Origin: Lucinisca nassula
Taxonomy: Eukaryota; Mollusca; Bivalvia; Lucinida; Lucinidae
Direction of reading: 5' to 3'
Assembly: GCA_963580285.1 (NCBI GenBank)
Contig: OY757019.1
Coordinates: 58,300,587 to 58,364,586, forward strand
DNA: 64,000 nt
The translations under genes and the position numbers were made by a program. Below the pieces are notes generated by a model. The model was not told the DNA's origin. It was given only the letters and a program-made list of their open reading frames with translations, and searched no databases. How positions within the stretch are numbered: the stretch's first letter is position 1; each line of letters opens with the position of its first letter. Below, piece by piece: positions 21,725 to 33,204 of this stretch.

Positions 21725-22567
21725 ACAACCAGAACACATCGAAATATAATTAGTTTGGAAGCCACCTCCGTTTTCACAGGTAACGGGATTTCGAATCACA
21801 CGAAAGGAACATGGAAACTACAAAGCAAAAAAAAATATATTAAAAAAAATAAAAGCTACGTACCAAACATTAAGGCAAAGCATAAAATTAACAAGTCATA
21901 TTGTCAAACCATCCTAGCACATTAAGTGGCTTATACTGAGGTATGAGAGAAAAGCAACACGTTCTGAAGTAGTAGTTTTACAGATGCAAACAAAGATTGT
22001 GCTGTCATTTTGATAAGGCTATACGACATTCAAATCTGTTACCCATGAATCTTATCTGTTTTAGTACAGACGTACACTTTGGTAAATCTCATTTGGACAG
22101 GGACTTTATAATCTCTAAGCTTCGGTTCCGCTCATATACGGTATTATTGTATGTTTGCATGTCATAGACAAAGTTTGAAATAAACATGTTTAAACTAAAT
22201 AGCAAATATTTATGACTTTGTAGCTAATTGTTAGACCAATTTTAACCTAACATTTGTTTTGTGTATAAATCAAATTTGACATACATACCATTCTGCCTAT
22301 GTATGTCCTTTTTCAGGAGATGATAATTATAATGCAGAGAGAGAGAGAGAGAGCCATAGCTACTTGCAACCTATAACACTTGGACATTTGGGCAAATAAC
22401 ACACAAAAATGCAGTGCGACATTTACAAATGTCTTGGCGAAAAAGTTATTTGTATTTCTACATTTCTTTTGTGATGTTTAAAACTGTGACGTCATGCAAT
22501 GATGAAATATGGTGTTGCCAAGTCTCATTGTCGAGACTGATTTACTTGTTTACAAATAATAATTCAT
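21725..22567. other. Unassigned AT-rich DNA with (GA)n
   Basis: A short GA run at about 22336-22354; otherwise nothing recognised. Confidence 0.4.
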
Positions 22568-22581
22568 TCAAATTTAATAAT

Positions 22582-22881
22582 TTGTTTGTTTGATTTCAGG
22601 TTTAACGTCCCCGTCAACACTGAATAGGTCATTTTGGAGACATTGCTTCCAATTGTGTAGGACTTCTACCCAACATTCAGATGAAATGACACCTCAAGCC
22701 CTGTCATCCAATGAAACCAATAGGGTTTATAGGCATGGACGGTCCGACTAGCACCGCTATGCATGGGCAGGCTTAGGTCCTCTAAGTGGTTTACCAGTAC
22801 TAGTGCGCGGTCGGTTTCAGCTCTGCGTGGAAGCATCATGCAGCCCATCTATTTCTACAAGCCCCGATGGGCGGGGGCGGA
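22582..22881 (-). mobile_element. SINE-1, full length, with target-site duplication
   Basis: Complement of the 18.2-kb copy. Flanks TCAAATTTAATAAT (22568-22581) and TCAAATATAATAAT (22882-22895) match at 13 of 14 bases. The head CGCCCATCGGGGCTTG is complete. Confidence 0.9.
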
Positions 22882-22895
22882 TCAAATATAATAAT

Positions 22896-23870
22896 ACAAA
22901 ACATATAAACACAATATCATTGGATAAGTACAATTATATCTGAATTGGGTACAAGAAAAGTCAATTACTTGTATGATCTGCTTCCCAGTAATTCTAATCT
23001 AAACAAAAGACTAGCAATGATTTCTAAAAATGCTTCAACCGTGCTATATTGTGTCGGTTTACATTTTGTGATTTTAATGTTATTTGGAATGAAAAAGGTT
23101 ATGAAAAATGAGAAAGTAACTGGTTTGAAAACTGCTAAATGAAATAAAATTTTGCGAGTTATCACTGTATAGAGAAATGCAGATACTCACTATGTAATGG
23201 TGCACTAAAGAAAGAAAGAAAGAAAAGATAATTGTTACAACGGTATATCTAGCAATATATGGTCGTTTTCTATGTCATGTAATATGTTTTAGGATGTCGT
23301 ATAATACTGGACAAGGTATTGATAATGTGGTTCAGACAAACCGCTTTGTATGCATAATATAATCTTGAACTGTCTCGAATATTGCAGTGGCTTCCTAGCT
23401 AAGCGTCAGATCGCCAAAAAGTAAAATAATTTGTCTTGGGTTATATTACCTCGACAAATTCTCCATCATAGCATCTCGATAGCGTGCATATTGAGGAAAG
23501 TGAAAAATAATGATTCACATCCTCTATTTCGCCAGAACTGCAAAATTTGCTGTCCTCAATATTTTTACTAAAGAGAGAGTTATTCAGGCTGCTTGATTTT
23601 GTTCTAAGCATCGAGTGCAAAATTTGGCCTTTACGAGTTCCAGAAACCCGTATAGGTATAACGGAACGGTTCGAGTTTTTTTTTTTTTTTTTTTTTTTTT
23701 GCTTTCAAAAGAAGCGACCCACTGAGGAGAACGCACAGTGTTACCCAAAAAGTTCCATTCGTGAACAACTGTAGGTAGAAAGAATTGTAGTATAACTGCG
23801 ATTTTGGAATGCTTATCTGTCCAAGAAGAATTTCAGTTTTCTCTGTCAAACTTTAACCGCTAAACGTATT
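22896..23870. other. Unassigned DNA with a T24 run
   Basis: A GAAA run (23204-23224) and a T24 run (about 23677-23700). ORFs here are AT-driven. Confidence 0.4.
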
Positions 23871-23874
23871 AACC

Positions 23875-24240
23875 GCTAAACTTCTTAATCAGGGGTATCG
23901 GTATCATAAACTACGTAAAGCCTTTTCTAAGTTTTATAGACGTCATTCTGATTTGGTTTCAAAATTCAATGTTGGACTTAAAACACTTCTGCAACAAGGC
24001 CTATCGGAACCCTAATTCTATGGTGACTTAGTGTATAAATTTAGAAAAATACATGCCTGTAATGACTTTAGTACCCAATTTCGTAAAATCGTTCGTCGAT
24101 ATATAGAGATTGGGTACAAAATAAATATTATAAAACAGACTGCATGCATGGTGGTTAACCCAATCACGGTTGGCAACTTTGCTTCCCTCTTTGATCGGTG
24201 GGTCGGGCCTGAGATTATATGACGGTTCCAGCGTAAAAAC
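23875..24240 (+). pseudogene. Retroelement A, ORF C-terminal part
   Basis: The plus frame reads KLLNQGYRYHKLRKAFSKFY, RRHSDLVSKFNVGLKTLL, an in-frame stop, then FYGDLVYKFRKIHACNDF, STQFRKIVRRYIEIGYKINI, IKQTACMVVNPITVGNF and ASLF. It is joined without a break to the element's 3' noncoding region. The peptide would be the extreme C-terminal part of a reverse transcriptase-bearing ORF; no polymerase motif itself is included. The stop shows the copy is dead. It is the longest coding piece of this family here and identifies the repeated 3' ends as parts of a retroelement. Confidence 0.6.
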
Positions 24241-24850
24241 ATAATGGAATTTTATTTTATTCTGATATTCTTTATGTTGGTTGGCGGCTGATGCTCCATC
24301 TTTGGTCGGGCCCCTCGGATTGTAACTGTAGGTTTTCTTTTGCTCCAGCAATTCTGCTGTTGTATGCTGTCGAGTCCTCAACCTTGTTTCATCTCGGTAG
24401 TTTTTTTATTTGTATGTTCTCGAAGATGTTACACTGATGAGTTAGGAAGCCTTCATGCGGACTTATCAAATTAGTGTATACCGCGACAGAGGTAAGGGCG
24501 AGGATTGTGGTCATGTAAAATCAATTTAAGCCCCCCCCCCCCCCCCCGCACACACACACACACACACAGTGGAATTCTTTTCACTGACCGTTCCAAGGCG
24601 GTTTTTCTGTGATGGTTTATTTATGTTGTTGTTTGTTACTTACTGTGTGTATCACTTGTGTCTTTTTATTTAGGATAGCCATTCGGCCATTTTGTGGGAA
24701 AGTAACTGTCCTTATGGCCTTCCTTTGTTTAGGTTTCCATTATGGTCTGGTCGCTTCATGTTTGTGTTTCTTTCCCTTTGGTGTCGTTGATGAGTGGAGT
24801 AAGTTAATTTATTTCGATTCCTGATCTTTGTTTTACTTCTACTTTAGAAG
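24241..24850 (+). mobile_element. Retroelement A, 3' noncoding region
   Basis: Continues from the ORF remnant to the 3' end GATTCCTGATCTTTGTTTTA, CTTCTAC. It contains a C17 run followed by (CA)n at 24531-24568, at the place where other copies have shorter C/G runs. Confidence 0.75.
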
Positions 24851-25024
24851 TGATTGATTCTATATGTTTCCGCCAATGACAATTACTTTCAAGCACTACA
24901 CCTAAATGTTTATGGCTATCAACTTGCTTAATATTTTGTGTGTATTCATAGTTACAGGTGGGTAGAAACGTCTGTTAATTGTTCGTGTTAGTGTAATTGA
25001 TTCTGTCTTGTTGGGTTAAATGAT

Positions 25025-25555
25025 ACAAAACAGAAGTGAAGGCAGTGATCAGGAATCGATACATTTAAACCACAGCACCTATCAGAGACACCAAAGGGAA
25101 AAACAACTAGACACTAATGGAAACATCAACAACGGAAAGCCAAAGGCAGTTACTTACCCACAAAAATGGGGCAAATCAAAACAAAAGAATACAAGCGATA
25201 CATACACTCAAAGATAAATCATAACAAAAATAAATCGCGACAAAAGATCCGCCTTGGAACGGTCAGTGAAACGAATTCCATGCGTGGGGAGGGGGGTGGG
25301 GGGGGGGGCTTAAATCGATTTTACGACGGCATAATCCTCGCCTTTACTTACGTCTCGATTTAGACAAAAAAATTGTTCAGTCCGCATGAAGGCCTCCTAA
25401 CTCATCAGTGCAACATCTCCGTGAACAAAAATATCAAACAACCTCAGAGGTTAAACAATGGTGAGGACTCGACAGCAAGAGACCACTGAAATGCTGGAGC
25501 AAAAGAAAACCAACAGTCAGACTCAAATGGGCCCAACCAGTGACATAGCAAGCCA
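25025..25555 (-). mobile_element. Retroelement A, 3' end
   Basis: Minus-sense copy from CAGAAGTGAAGGCAGTGATC to about GATGGGCCC-like sequence near 25535. A G-rich run (25287-25310) occupies the variable C-run position. Confidence 0.7.
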
Positions 25556-25569
25556 CTTATCAGCCCATA

Positions 25570-25840
25570 CATCAATTTTGCCGAGATCTTACTGAGTCTT
25601 ATGAAGCTTCCTGTGGTGAATCCACAATGGTATAGAGACTTGTATCATCGGCAAATAAAAGACGACAATTGGACAGTATATTACTAATTTCCAATATAGC
25701 GGTGTACCTGTGTGGCATTTCCTGGGCATTCCAGTAAATACATGTCCTAAGCCAAGAACCTTCATTCTTGAGAATAACACAAGGGTAAACACTAGTAATG
25801 ATTTTATACCTCGTACATCTGTTGCATAAAGACGCAACTT
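25570..25840 (-). pseudogene. Non-LTR reverse transcriptase fragment (FADD box)
   Basis: The minus strand contains LEISNILSNCRLLFADDTSL (about 25690-25630) followed by YTIVDSPQEAS. LFADDTSLY is the catalytic RT box of jockey/CR1-like elements, in which two aspartates bind the metal ions. Only about 40-80 codons are recognisable. Confidence 0.65.
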
Positions 25841-26370
25841 TGATCTTTCAATTGATGCCTAAACTGGTGATCGTTTTGCATTCAGATTGGTTTGAAGTTA
25901 GGCTACTTTGTAAATGTGACTAGACAGATGGATAATAAGTTTAGTTGGACAAAAAAATCCTAAATTGTTTTGTAAACGTAGCTGGCACACCAGTTGCTTA
26001 TGTCAGCGGGTAATTAATAGATTTCTTCACTGAAAAATTCACAGAATGGATCTTAGAACACAAAGGGATGCCGAAAACATTTAGATAGATTAAAGAAACA
26101 TGATTGATTGTCACTTGTGTGCGACACAACTGTTAATAACATAATTGCTTTTGACGCCTTGTTGATAAATTGTCCATGGTTTCCATGACAAGAAGAGAAA
26201 AACAGAAAAAGACTAACAGATAAAACAACAAATAGGAAGTGACAACTTTTACAACAATTAAGCAATCATACTAGCGGCATTAATCATCAAGCAGACAAAC
26301 ACACAAATGCATTCAATGTCATCAAATACGACAAGTATGGAAGTATGGAAGTTTATTTATATTTATACAG
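25841..26370. other. Unassigned AT-rich DNA
   Basis: Nothing recognised between the FADD fragment and the 3' side of the large LINE. Confidence 0.4.
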
Positions 26371-26379
26371 AGTAACTGA

Positions 26380-29325
26380 TCATTTAGTAGATTGGCCTGC
26401 AGATTTTAGTGACTGACCCACTCTTCATGATTTTCGCTGTAGTGCACCTTCATTTATCCTTAAATTAAACAATTTATATTTATTATTCTTCAATGTCCCA
26501 CAGGAGTCAGTCAGTATAACTGATTTTTTGTGGCTGGTTCTCTTCGACCAGTTTAAGGGCTTCCCTTATTGGAATTAATTCTGCAGTGAAGACTGTAAGA
26601 TTCCCATTTAACTTACGTTGTTTAGTTACCCTTAGCATTGGTATACAGAAAGCACATCATGTGAGAGAAGGTTTTTATCTTTACTTCCATCTGAATAGAT
26701 TTGCAATACAAAAATGTATTTTCTCGAATGTGTGTTTTAGCTTGCACTCAATTACCTTAATATATGTTTTTGTTAATTGCACCTGACAGTGTAGCATTTG
26801 ATTCGATTTGCCCGAGAGCAAATTAATTTCTATAGATTGGTTCTTGTATGTGAAGTCTGGCATACTGCATTCTTTTAAGGGTCGTCCACAGCGGTGACAT
26901 AAGGTCATTTGTTTACTCGTGTTAATTCAGTTTCATAAACAGAATGACCGAAAAGCTCGTTAAGTGGTTATTTGTTACCATGTGAATTTTATATTATCTT
27001 TACTACTCTTCTTAGATTTAGTGGTAGAGTATTACATTCAACTTCAAAGGATACATTTGATATTGATTTCTATGCGCCAGTTATAATTCTAAGACCTGCG
27101 GATTTTTTTCTTCGGTTGGTTAAACTGAGTTGACTTGCTGTTGTTGCATAGTTTTAACATCAGTTTTATCTGCAGATATCTTTATCCCCAATTCCTCTGT
27201 CCATGGTTAAATTCGATCTAGGATCCTTTCGCGCAGAAACAGCTAATTGTCTGGACTTTAAGCTGTTGTCCATGTTGCTAAATCATCAATATATTCTATG
27301 AGATCTGAATCTAAGTCCTTTAGTACATCATAATGGGTGGTCATTAGTTCGGCTTAGTACGCTAACTTGTGGGGATCCATTATCTAAAGTTCTGATTTCT
27401 GAAACGTCTTGACCTATCCTTACTTGTATTCGTCTGCCACTTAAAAACCCTTAATCCAAGCAAACATTCTACCTTTAATATTGAATTTTACCAGTTAGGA
27501 GAGAACCTCAGTTAGTCTTCAGCGAATTGAAGGCATTTTCAAGATCTAGGAATATACACAGAAGAGCCCTGTTTTGCATTTTAGCTTTTAGTATAGAGCA
27601 TTGCAGTTTCATATTTTGGTCTGCAGTTGATCGTTTTTTTCCTCTATCCAGACTGGTTGGTGCTAAACGATTATTGTGTTCTAAATGAGAAGTTAGCCGT
27701 TGTTTCCATGATTTTGCAAATTGTTGACATTAGAGAAATCTGTCTGTGCGATCCTACCTAATCCAGTGGTTTATTTGATTTTGAAAGGGGAATAACGATT
27801 CCTGGCCTCCATTCATCCGGAAATTTACCTTTTGTCCATGATTTATTTATTAGACTTAATAAATGCCATTTTGCTTTCTCGCACACGTTTTTTTCAGCAT
27901 TTCATACTGCACTGTGTCTGCCGCTGGAGATGTCGTAATTTTCTTGTTTAATGCATCTTGAAGGTCTTTTGTTGAGAACAGTGCATTACAAGCTTCATAT
28001 CGGAACATAATCAAGGTTTTCTTTCACAGAGTTTATGATATTTGGTTCAACTCTAAATTTCCTAGCCCTGAAAATTGGGTTCAGTTGTTCATTGCTGCTT
28101 ATGATTTAATAGTGGTCAGCTAGCGTGTTGGCTTTATATTTTGTTTGTATGACGCCTACCATTGGGTTTCTAAAGCACGTCAACCGGTTGAAACGGTTCT
28201 CCATTGAATTTGGCTATAACATGCCATAAATGTTTACTGTTTTACGCATGATTCAAATGAAAAATGTATTCTTGCCGTTCTTACAAGAAAATTTGTACTG
28301 TATTGCCCTGCCTGTTTTGTAGATTTCTCTGAGATAATAAACACCATATTTCCATTTTTGTATGGCTTTTGTTTAGCCTTATAATCTTGTGTGCCTTCCG
28401 GGGTCAGGCAGAGCAAGTGTCGGTGTATTTGTCTTCTGATTGTGATCTGTTTTTTCGTATTCTTCTCTACGTATAGCCGAATGTTCAGATATGGAAAATT
28501 CCATTTGATTTGTTAATGGTCAGTTCATCATACCTTATGTTGATTTTTTGTTGGTTAACGAAAACAGCCCAGTCAGCTTGAGATAATTTCCAGCGGGGCA
28601 TTGAATGTTATTAAATACGCTTGCATTATTAAGTTTTGCAACAGTAGAAAGGTGATCACTACCTAAAGGGTCATCATATACATACCACTGATGGCCCTGG
28701 CATGTACTTCTAGTAGCTAAAGTAAGATCAAGGACAGAAGAGTGCCCTGTTCAATTGTCAATACGAGTTGCTTCACCCCTGTTAAGACTTATTAAATTGT
28801 TTTCATTCATACAGTTTAATATTTCCCTACTTTTGCTGTCTTCAGAGTCACTGTATGAGTCATCCAAGAGGCTGTCTCTTAAATTGAAAACCCCTCTTAT
28901 TAGGAAATGTTTGCTTACATACCCAATTAGGTATTCATAATCTTGTTTAGATGTGATTTTTCCATTAGTATAGAAATCAATTATATTAAACTGAGAATGA
29001 TTGTGTACCTAATATCTTTCAAATGCCTATACATTGTCATTTTGTTGCTGGCATTTAATTTCTTCAGAAACTAAGCCCTCCTTCACAAAAAATGCTACTC
29101 CACCCTTACTTTTGGTGTACTTACGTCTATAGATGTTTGTGCATTGTGCCCATTTTAAAAGAAAAGATTTTGGTTTGATTTGTTCCAAATTTCTTGTATA
29201 CATATAATCGGTGGAGCACTTCAAAAGAAGGAAGAAAATGGTAAAACTCTGTTTTGTGTGTGTGTGTGTGTGTTACATGGAAATCCCACAGAGACTGCGG
29301 GCATTCCATTGTACCCCTTTAACTG
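26380..29325 (-). pseudogene. Degenerate non-LTR retrotransposon ORF2: endonuclease, RT, RNase H
   Basis: Reading the minus strand from the right, the AP-type endonuclease shows VQWNARSL (29313-29289), PPIICIQEIW with its catalytic E (about 29212-29184), GGVAFFVKEGL (29107-29072) and GSDHLS (about 28664-28646). The reverse transcriptase follows with ALLCIFLDLENAFNSL (about 27570-27522, N where D is usual) and EYIDDLATW (27296 downward). RNase H follows with IYSDGSKD (26700-26677) and FTAELIPIREAL (about 26590-26555). This domain order is that of I/jockey-superfamily non-LTR elements carrying RNase H. The element copies RNA into nicked target DNA. Frame breaks and stops occur throughout, so the copy is inactive. 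ORF1 is not seen. Confidence 0.85.
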
Positions 29326-29329
29326 TCTG

Positions 29330-29900
29330 GACAAATTGCAGCTGAATTAGTTCCTTTAGGACTAAGTTGGAGCAGTTGTACCTAATGTAGCCATTTACGT
29401 CCGAATAATGCCCTTTCAGCTTCTTATTCTCTAAAGTTTAAGCTGATTTTCTTGCCCTAACCTTTCGTTGAGAGTGTGGTGTTAAATGTTTGCTGATTTA
29501 ATTTTGTTTTCCTGAGTGGCTGTGCTATTGAAGCCTTGTTGGGTTTTGTAACAGTTACATCTGCATATGATTTTTTCCTACCTTAATGGGATTTCAGATT
29601 GTTTGCTAATGACATCAGCACTACCTTTGGTTACTTTTGTGTCGCCCTCGTGTGACTGAGATAACTTAATTTCCTGTTCAGCCTCATTGGTTAAGTCTCT
29701 TACTTTGTTTCGGCCCGATTTGAATATTTTAGGTTGAATAGATTGGCTAGTTTGTTAGTACAATTCAGGCTGGTCTACAAGTACATCAATGAAAGCATTG
29801 TGCTCATTATCGTTTGATATCATATTGTAGCTATTTTGCTCAAGTTTTCTGGATCAAGTATGACTCTGAGGATAGTTCGCAGTTGCTGTTACATGACTTG
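29330..29900. other. Possible 5' flank of the LINE; no motif
   Basis: AT-rich sequence upstream of the endonuclease start. It may include LINE 5' sequence, but no ORF1 (gag-like or zinc knuckle) motif could be read. Confidence 0.3.
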
Positions 29901-29904
29901 ATTG

Positions 29905-30295
29905 CTGAACGAGTTGAGGAAAATGGATAAAATGCGGGGCTTTGCCTAAATTCACTAATGCATGAGCACGAATGCAAACTTCTATTTATCAAATGACAGT
30001 TAAAACGATTTTATTCACGATTGCTTTACAAAAATGTCATTATTCCGCAAGTAGTAAACGCGACGTCGTTATGGACGTCGTACGTGTAACATTACGGGGC
30101 GTATCTAACTAATTTTGTCATATTTAATCCACTAGTGGATTATCGAATTTATTACCTGACGTTATTACATTCTCAGACGCGACGTCATATGATAAAACAG
30201 AATCTTACACTCGTGGTCATGAAATTAATAATACTCGCCGGAGTCTCATTTCATAAATTTTATATGAAACGGCCACTCGTGAAAAATAAGGACAA
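29905..30295 (-). mobile_element. Palindrome-ended MITE, R copy (relative at 39.36-39.72 kb)
   Basis: Complement-matching blocks include ACGAGTTGAGGAAAATGGAT, GAGCACGAATGC, TAATCCACTAGTGGATTA and GACGCGACGTCATATGATAA. The long terminal palindrome of the other copy is cut near its loop here (GGGGCTTTGC). A second hairpin (CACTCGTGGTCATG / AACGGCCACTCGTG) closes the right side. Confidence 0.7.
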
Positions 30296-30297
30296 AG

Positions 30298-30555
30298 ATG
30301 CCCGGAAAAAAAAAAGTTACAGGCGTGAGGAAGAGCTGTAACTCACATACATGCACCTTCATGTGGCAGAATAAAAATAGCCACCAGAAGAGATTGCGGC
30401 GAATCCCCGACCGAAAGCAAGTATGTCCTTCAGAAGATTGTCCACAAATAGAAAGTGCACCAGATTTAAAATACACTAGTAATCCCGCAGTATATTGCTG
30501 CGTCATCTGCAAGATTTCTTCACCTAATGATACTAAGAACCACTTCTCAACATGA
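30298..30555 (+). CDS. Unrecognised Cys-rich open frame (doubtful)
   Basis: An 85-codon frame starts with ATG at the edge of a MITE. It is basic, then cysteine-bearing (VCPSEDCPQ, YCCVICK). An antisense frame of 137 codons covers the same bases, and a tandem repeat begins just downstream. No domain, splice signal or family was recognised. It may be chance. Confidence 0.12.
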   Translation: MPGKKKVTGVRKSCNSHTCTFMWQNKNSHQKRLRRIPDRKQVCPSEDCPQIESAPDLKYTSNPAVYCCVICKISSPNDTKNHFST

Positions 30556-31189
30556 TGAAGATAAAATTTATATTCTACAAAGTACTGGTATACTGAGATG
30601 TGGTTCTTGCGCTTGGCACACATTGTCAACCTTGTGTAAAACCATATCAAGACCATCAATATATCACAAAGGATATTGCAGTTATGGCCATCAAAATCGT
30701 GTCAGAGGAAAAAACTGAAAACCCAGTGCACCCAGAATCGTGGTTCTAGCACATGACATGCTTGCATAACCTCATGCACAATTTTACTGAGTACCATCAA
30801 TATGAAGCAAAGGGTATTGGAGATATGGCGATTACAACGTGGTCGTACCGTAATACTGGAAGGGGAGATAACTCAAATACCATGACACATAGAGTCGTGG
30901 TTCTTTCGCATGATGCACCTTCTCAACCTTTTGTACAATTGCGCCAAGTATCATCAGTATATCTTAATTGCCAGCACAAGGTTAAATTGAAAGGGGAGAT
31001 AATTCTCTAACGAGGACACCCAGAATCATGGTTCTTGCGCATGGTACTCCTGCTTATAACCGCGTGTCCAGTTGTACTGAGTACCATCAATATATCTAAA
31101 AGGAGTGATAACAAATACCATGGCACCAAGACTTGAGGTTCTTGCGCATGACACGCCCATGCGCATGAAACGCCCACTCAACCTTGTGT

Positions 31190-31482
31190 TTGTTTGTTTG
31201 CATTGGAGTTTAACGGCCCATTCAAAACTATTTAAGGTCATTTTGAGCCGATTAGTTTACCTATCCACACTTCTCCTGGAAAGGCTTATACCAGTACAGT
31301 GCACATTCTTTCGCTAGAAACTGACAACTGCCCTTCTTGAATCAGCGGAAGGGAGTGAATGACCGTAGGAAAGATTTTATGATCACTCTCCACAAAAGAA
31401 TGTTGCCGACCCCGGCAGGTATCGAACCTGCGTCCTCCTGATCACCAGTCAGACGCGCATCCGAATGAGCTACCGAGGCCGG
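31190..31482 (-). mobile_element. SINE-2 with tRNA-Thr(GGT)-like head and 15-bp target-site duplication
   Basis: Flanked by CACTCAACCTTGTGT at 31175-31189 and 31483-31497, identical. In element sense it begins with a tRNA-like head (31482-31405), then a body with AGAAACTGACAACTGCCC in complement, and ends with a GTTAAACTCCAATGC then AAACAAACAAAC tail. RNA polymerase III would drive it from the A and B boxes in the head. A truncated relative lies at 41.51-41.68 kb. Confidence 0.9.
31405..31482 (-). tRNA. tRNA-Thr-like head of SINE-2 (pseudo-tRNA)
   Basis: Acceptor GCCGGCC pairs with GGTCGGC (one G-T). The T arm GCAGG-TTCGATA-CCTGC is perfect. The anticodon arm TCTGA-CTGGTGA-TCAGG gives anticodon GGT. 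The A box TAGCTCATTCGG and B box GGTTCGATACC are good. The fold is intact, but it is followed by SINE body and inserted with a duplication, so it is a SINE head, not a resident tRNA gene. Confidence 0.7.
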
Positions 31483-31734
31483 CACTCAACCTTGTGTACA
31501 ATTGTGCCAAGAACCATAAAAATATCCAAAGGATATTGGAGTTATGGCCATCACAACATTATATTGTCAGGGGAGATAATTCACAAACTTGCTAATGCTC
31601 AAGTAGTTTCCCAACTGCTATTGTCCATGTATCTATCGCTTGCCATAAATGGTGGAACTTCAATGGCTCGAACACCGTTGGCTCGTTTACCATGCTCAGT
31701 CGAACCCGTCTTTGAGTCTCTTGGGAATGCATTC

Positions 31735-31850
31735 CTGTACATAAGCTGCAGTGTGGGATAATTCAGGAGATTTGCAAATGTATGCTGTGTGCACTCATTA
31801 GAATCGCCTTGACGAGGCGATTCTAATGAGTACACACAGCATACATTTTA
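31735..31850. mobile_element. HP-related palindrome with changed tip
   Basis: AAATGTATGCTGTGTGCACT, then CATTAGAATCGCCTTGACGA and the matching arm GGCGATTCTAATGAG...CACACAGCATACATTT. The stem tip is AGAATCGCC/GGCGATTCT in place of AGAACCGCC/GGCGGTTCT, changed on both arms. Confidence 0.75.
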
Positions 31851-31949
31851 TTATAAACCACCGACCACCGAAAAGATGTTCCGAAATTAACCCCGTTATG
31901 CCTCCTGGTAGTAGTCTGCAGAGGCTCGAACAGATTTTCGTTGTCCCAA

Positions 31950-32320
31950 AGGTGTTCGAGTTATTTATTTAAGTTCGACTGTGCAAATTCCGGGTAACGA
32001 TTATTTATAGCCGCGGTATTATTGTCGCTGTGACGTCACAGTGCAGTGTGAAAAGGATTATCTGCAAAACATGGACTGGGCTCATATGTTGCGACACTGG
32101 CAAACAGTGAATATCTGGATCAGAAGTCACAGAAAACGGCGTCTGATCAGGATCTACACTGTTTGCTTACAATTCTGGAATTTAAGGGTTAAACGAAACA
32201 GTCTTAAGTCGCAGTTTCAGGACCAGTTCCTCAGCTTACGCTCAGAGACAAGCAAGATATTCATTACTTTGTCACTTTCCTATTTTCTCCCTCTCATTAG
32301 AAGATACATCGATTTAAGAG
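31950..32320 (+). mobile_element. MITE with TCTGATCAGGATCTACACTG core
   Basis: GTGACGTCACAGTGCAGTGT, then GATTATCTGCAAAACATGGA, AACGGCGTCTGATCAGG, TTTAAGGGTTAAACGAAACA and CTCAGAGACAAGCAAG. Relatives are 38.64-38.93 kb (same sense) and 42.84-43.19 kb (reverse). Confidence 0.65.
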
Positions 32321-32411
32321 TGTGATGTTTTTTTTTCATAAGTCAGCATATGTCCCATTATGCTAGTTTCTTATTTCTTTTTCAGACACTGCCTGCAAAA
32401 CAAAACAAACA

Positions 32412-32470
32412 AATAATAATAATATTAATAATAATAATAATAATAATAATAAAACAAAAAAAAAAAACAG
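32412..32470. repeat. (AAT)n and A-run
   Basis: Imperfect AAT units followed by A-rich sequence. Confidence 0.9.
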
Positions 32471-32544
32471 GAAAATACTGAATAGCCACATAATCTTACA
32501 TTTCTGTATATAAAGCTGGATCTACAGGGGTTTCGTTTCACGGA

Positions 32545-32855
32545 CTTTTGAACATGATTATCACATCATAATAACAAGTCCGTGAAAGAACACCCCCAAC
32601 GCCCCTAAATCCCAAGAAAACTCAGGTTCACGGAGGTATACATTGGTTTTCTAATTTCTGCTCCATGACATAGATTGTGGGTACTCGTTAGAACCGCCTC
32701 TATGAGGCGGTTCTGACTAGCGCCCACAACCTATGTTACAAGCATTTAAAAGAAAAAAATCACGGATTTTCATCAGAAAAGTAGCAAGTTTGGAGATGTG
32801 AAAAATGCACTGTATCGCACGGGTGTGTTATCGTAATATTATTGAGAATTCTTCG
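32545..32855 (+). mobile_element. HP element, F, second subfamily
   Basis: AACAAGTCCGTGAAAGAACA left side, palindrome ACTCGTTAGAACCGCCTCTA / GAGGCGGTTCTGACTAG, right side ATCGCACGGGTGTGTTATCG. Confidence 0.85.
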
Positions 32856-32928
32856 GTTCGCATAACTGAAAAGAAAATTTTTAATTTAAAGGCGAACAAA
32901 ATTATTCTTGAACTACTTTAGCCTTTAA

Positions 32929-33162
32929 GGGGAATGGGAACACCTTCAGGGGAGGCAACTCCTGCAAAATTATTTTTGTCTCCCATGTCAATAGGGGTCA
33001 ACTCTTAAAGGAAAGAATTTGCTCCTGAGGAGAAAATTCTTTCCTTTAAGAGTAGACCCCTTTTTCAGCGGGACAGGGCTTATAGAAAAACGAACAGGAA
33101 GTTCCGAAAGTTGTCTCCCTTTGAAAAATGGCGGAAAAATCTGCCAGGTGTTCCCATTCCCT
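32929..33162 (+). mobile_element. Palindromic MITE GGGGAATGGGAACACC, flanked by TTAA
   Basis: Inverted ends GGGGAATGGGAACACCT and AGGTGTTCCCATTCCCT. The centre ACTCTTAAAGGAAAGAATTT pairs with AAATTCTTTCCTTTAAGAGT around CTCCTGAGGAG. TTAA lies directly outside both ends (32925-32928, 33163-33166). A second copy is at 47.37-47.62 kb. Confidence 0.8.
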
Positions 33163-33204
33163 TTAAGTGATTGCTTTGAAATACCACAAAGAGGATATTT
33201 ACTT

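Larger units (their letters stand above)
30590..31590 (+). repeat. ~105-157-bp tandem repeat, interrupted by SINE-2
   Basis: GTGGTTCTTGCGCATGACAC-type starts recur near 30603, 30741, 30898, 31029 and 31136. Each is followed by CAACCTTGTGTACAATTG, GAGTACCATCAATATATC, GGATATTGGAGTTATGGCCA and GGGGAGATAA. SINE-2 sits at 31190-31482, and the repeat continues to about 31585. Units have diverged. Confidence 0.8.

Noticed and set aside
23547..23849. ORFs spanning the T24 run (poly-Phe / poly-Lys)
   Set aside because: The homopolymer produces them.
24431..24440. CTGATGAG inside retroelement A as another hammerhead
   Set aside because: The CTGATGAG word is present, but no paired stem II followed by GAAAC lies downstream.
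30246..30659. 137-codon minus-strand frame
   Set aside because: It starts in a tandem repeat and ends in a MITE. Composition follows base content and no motif is present.
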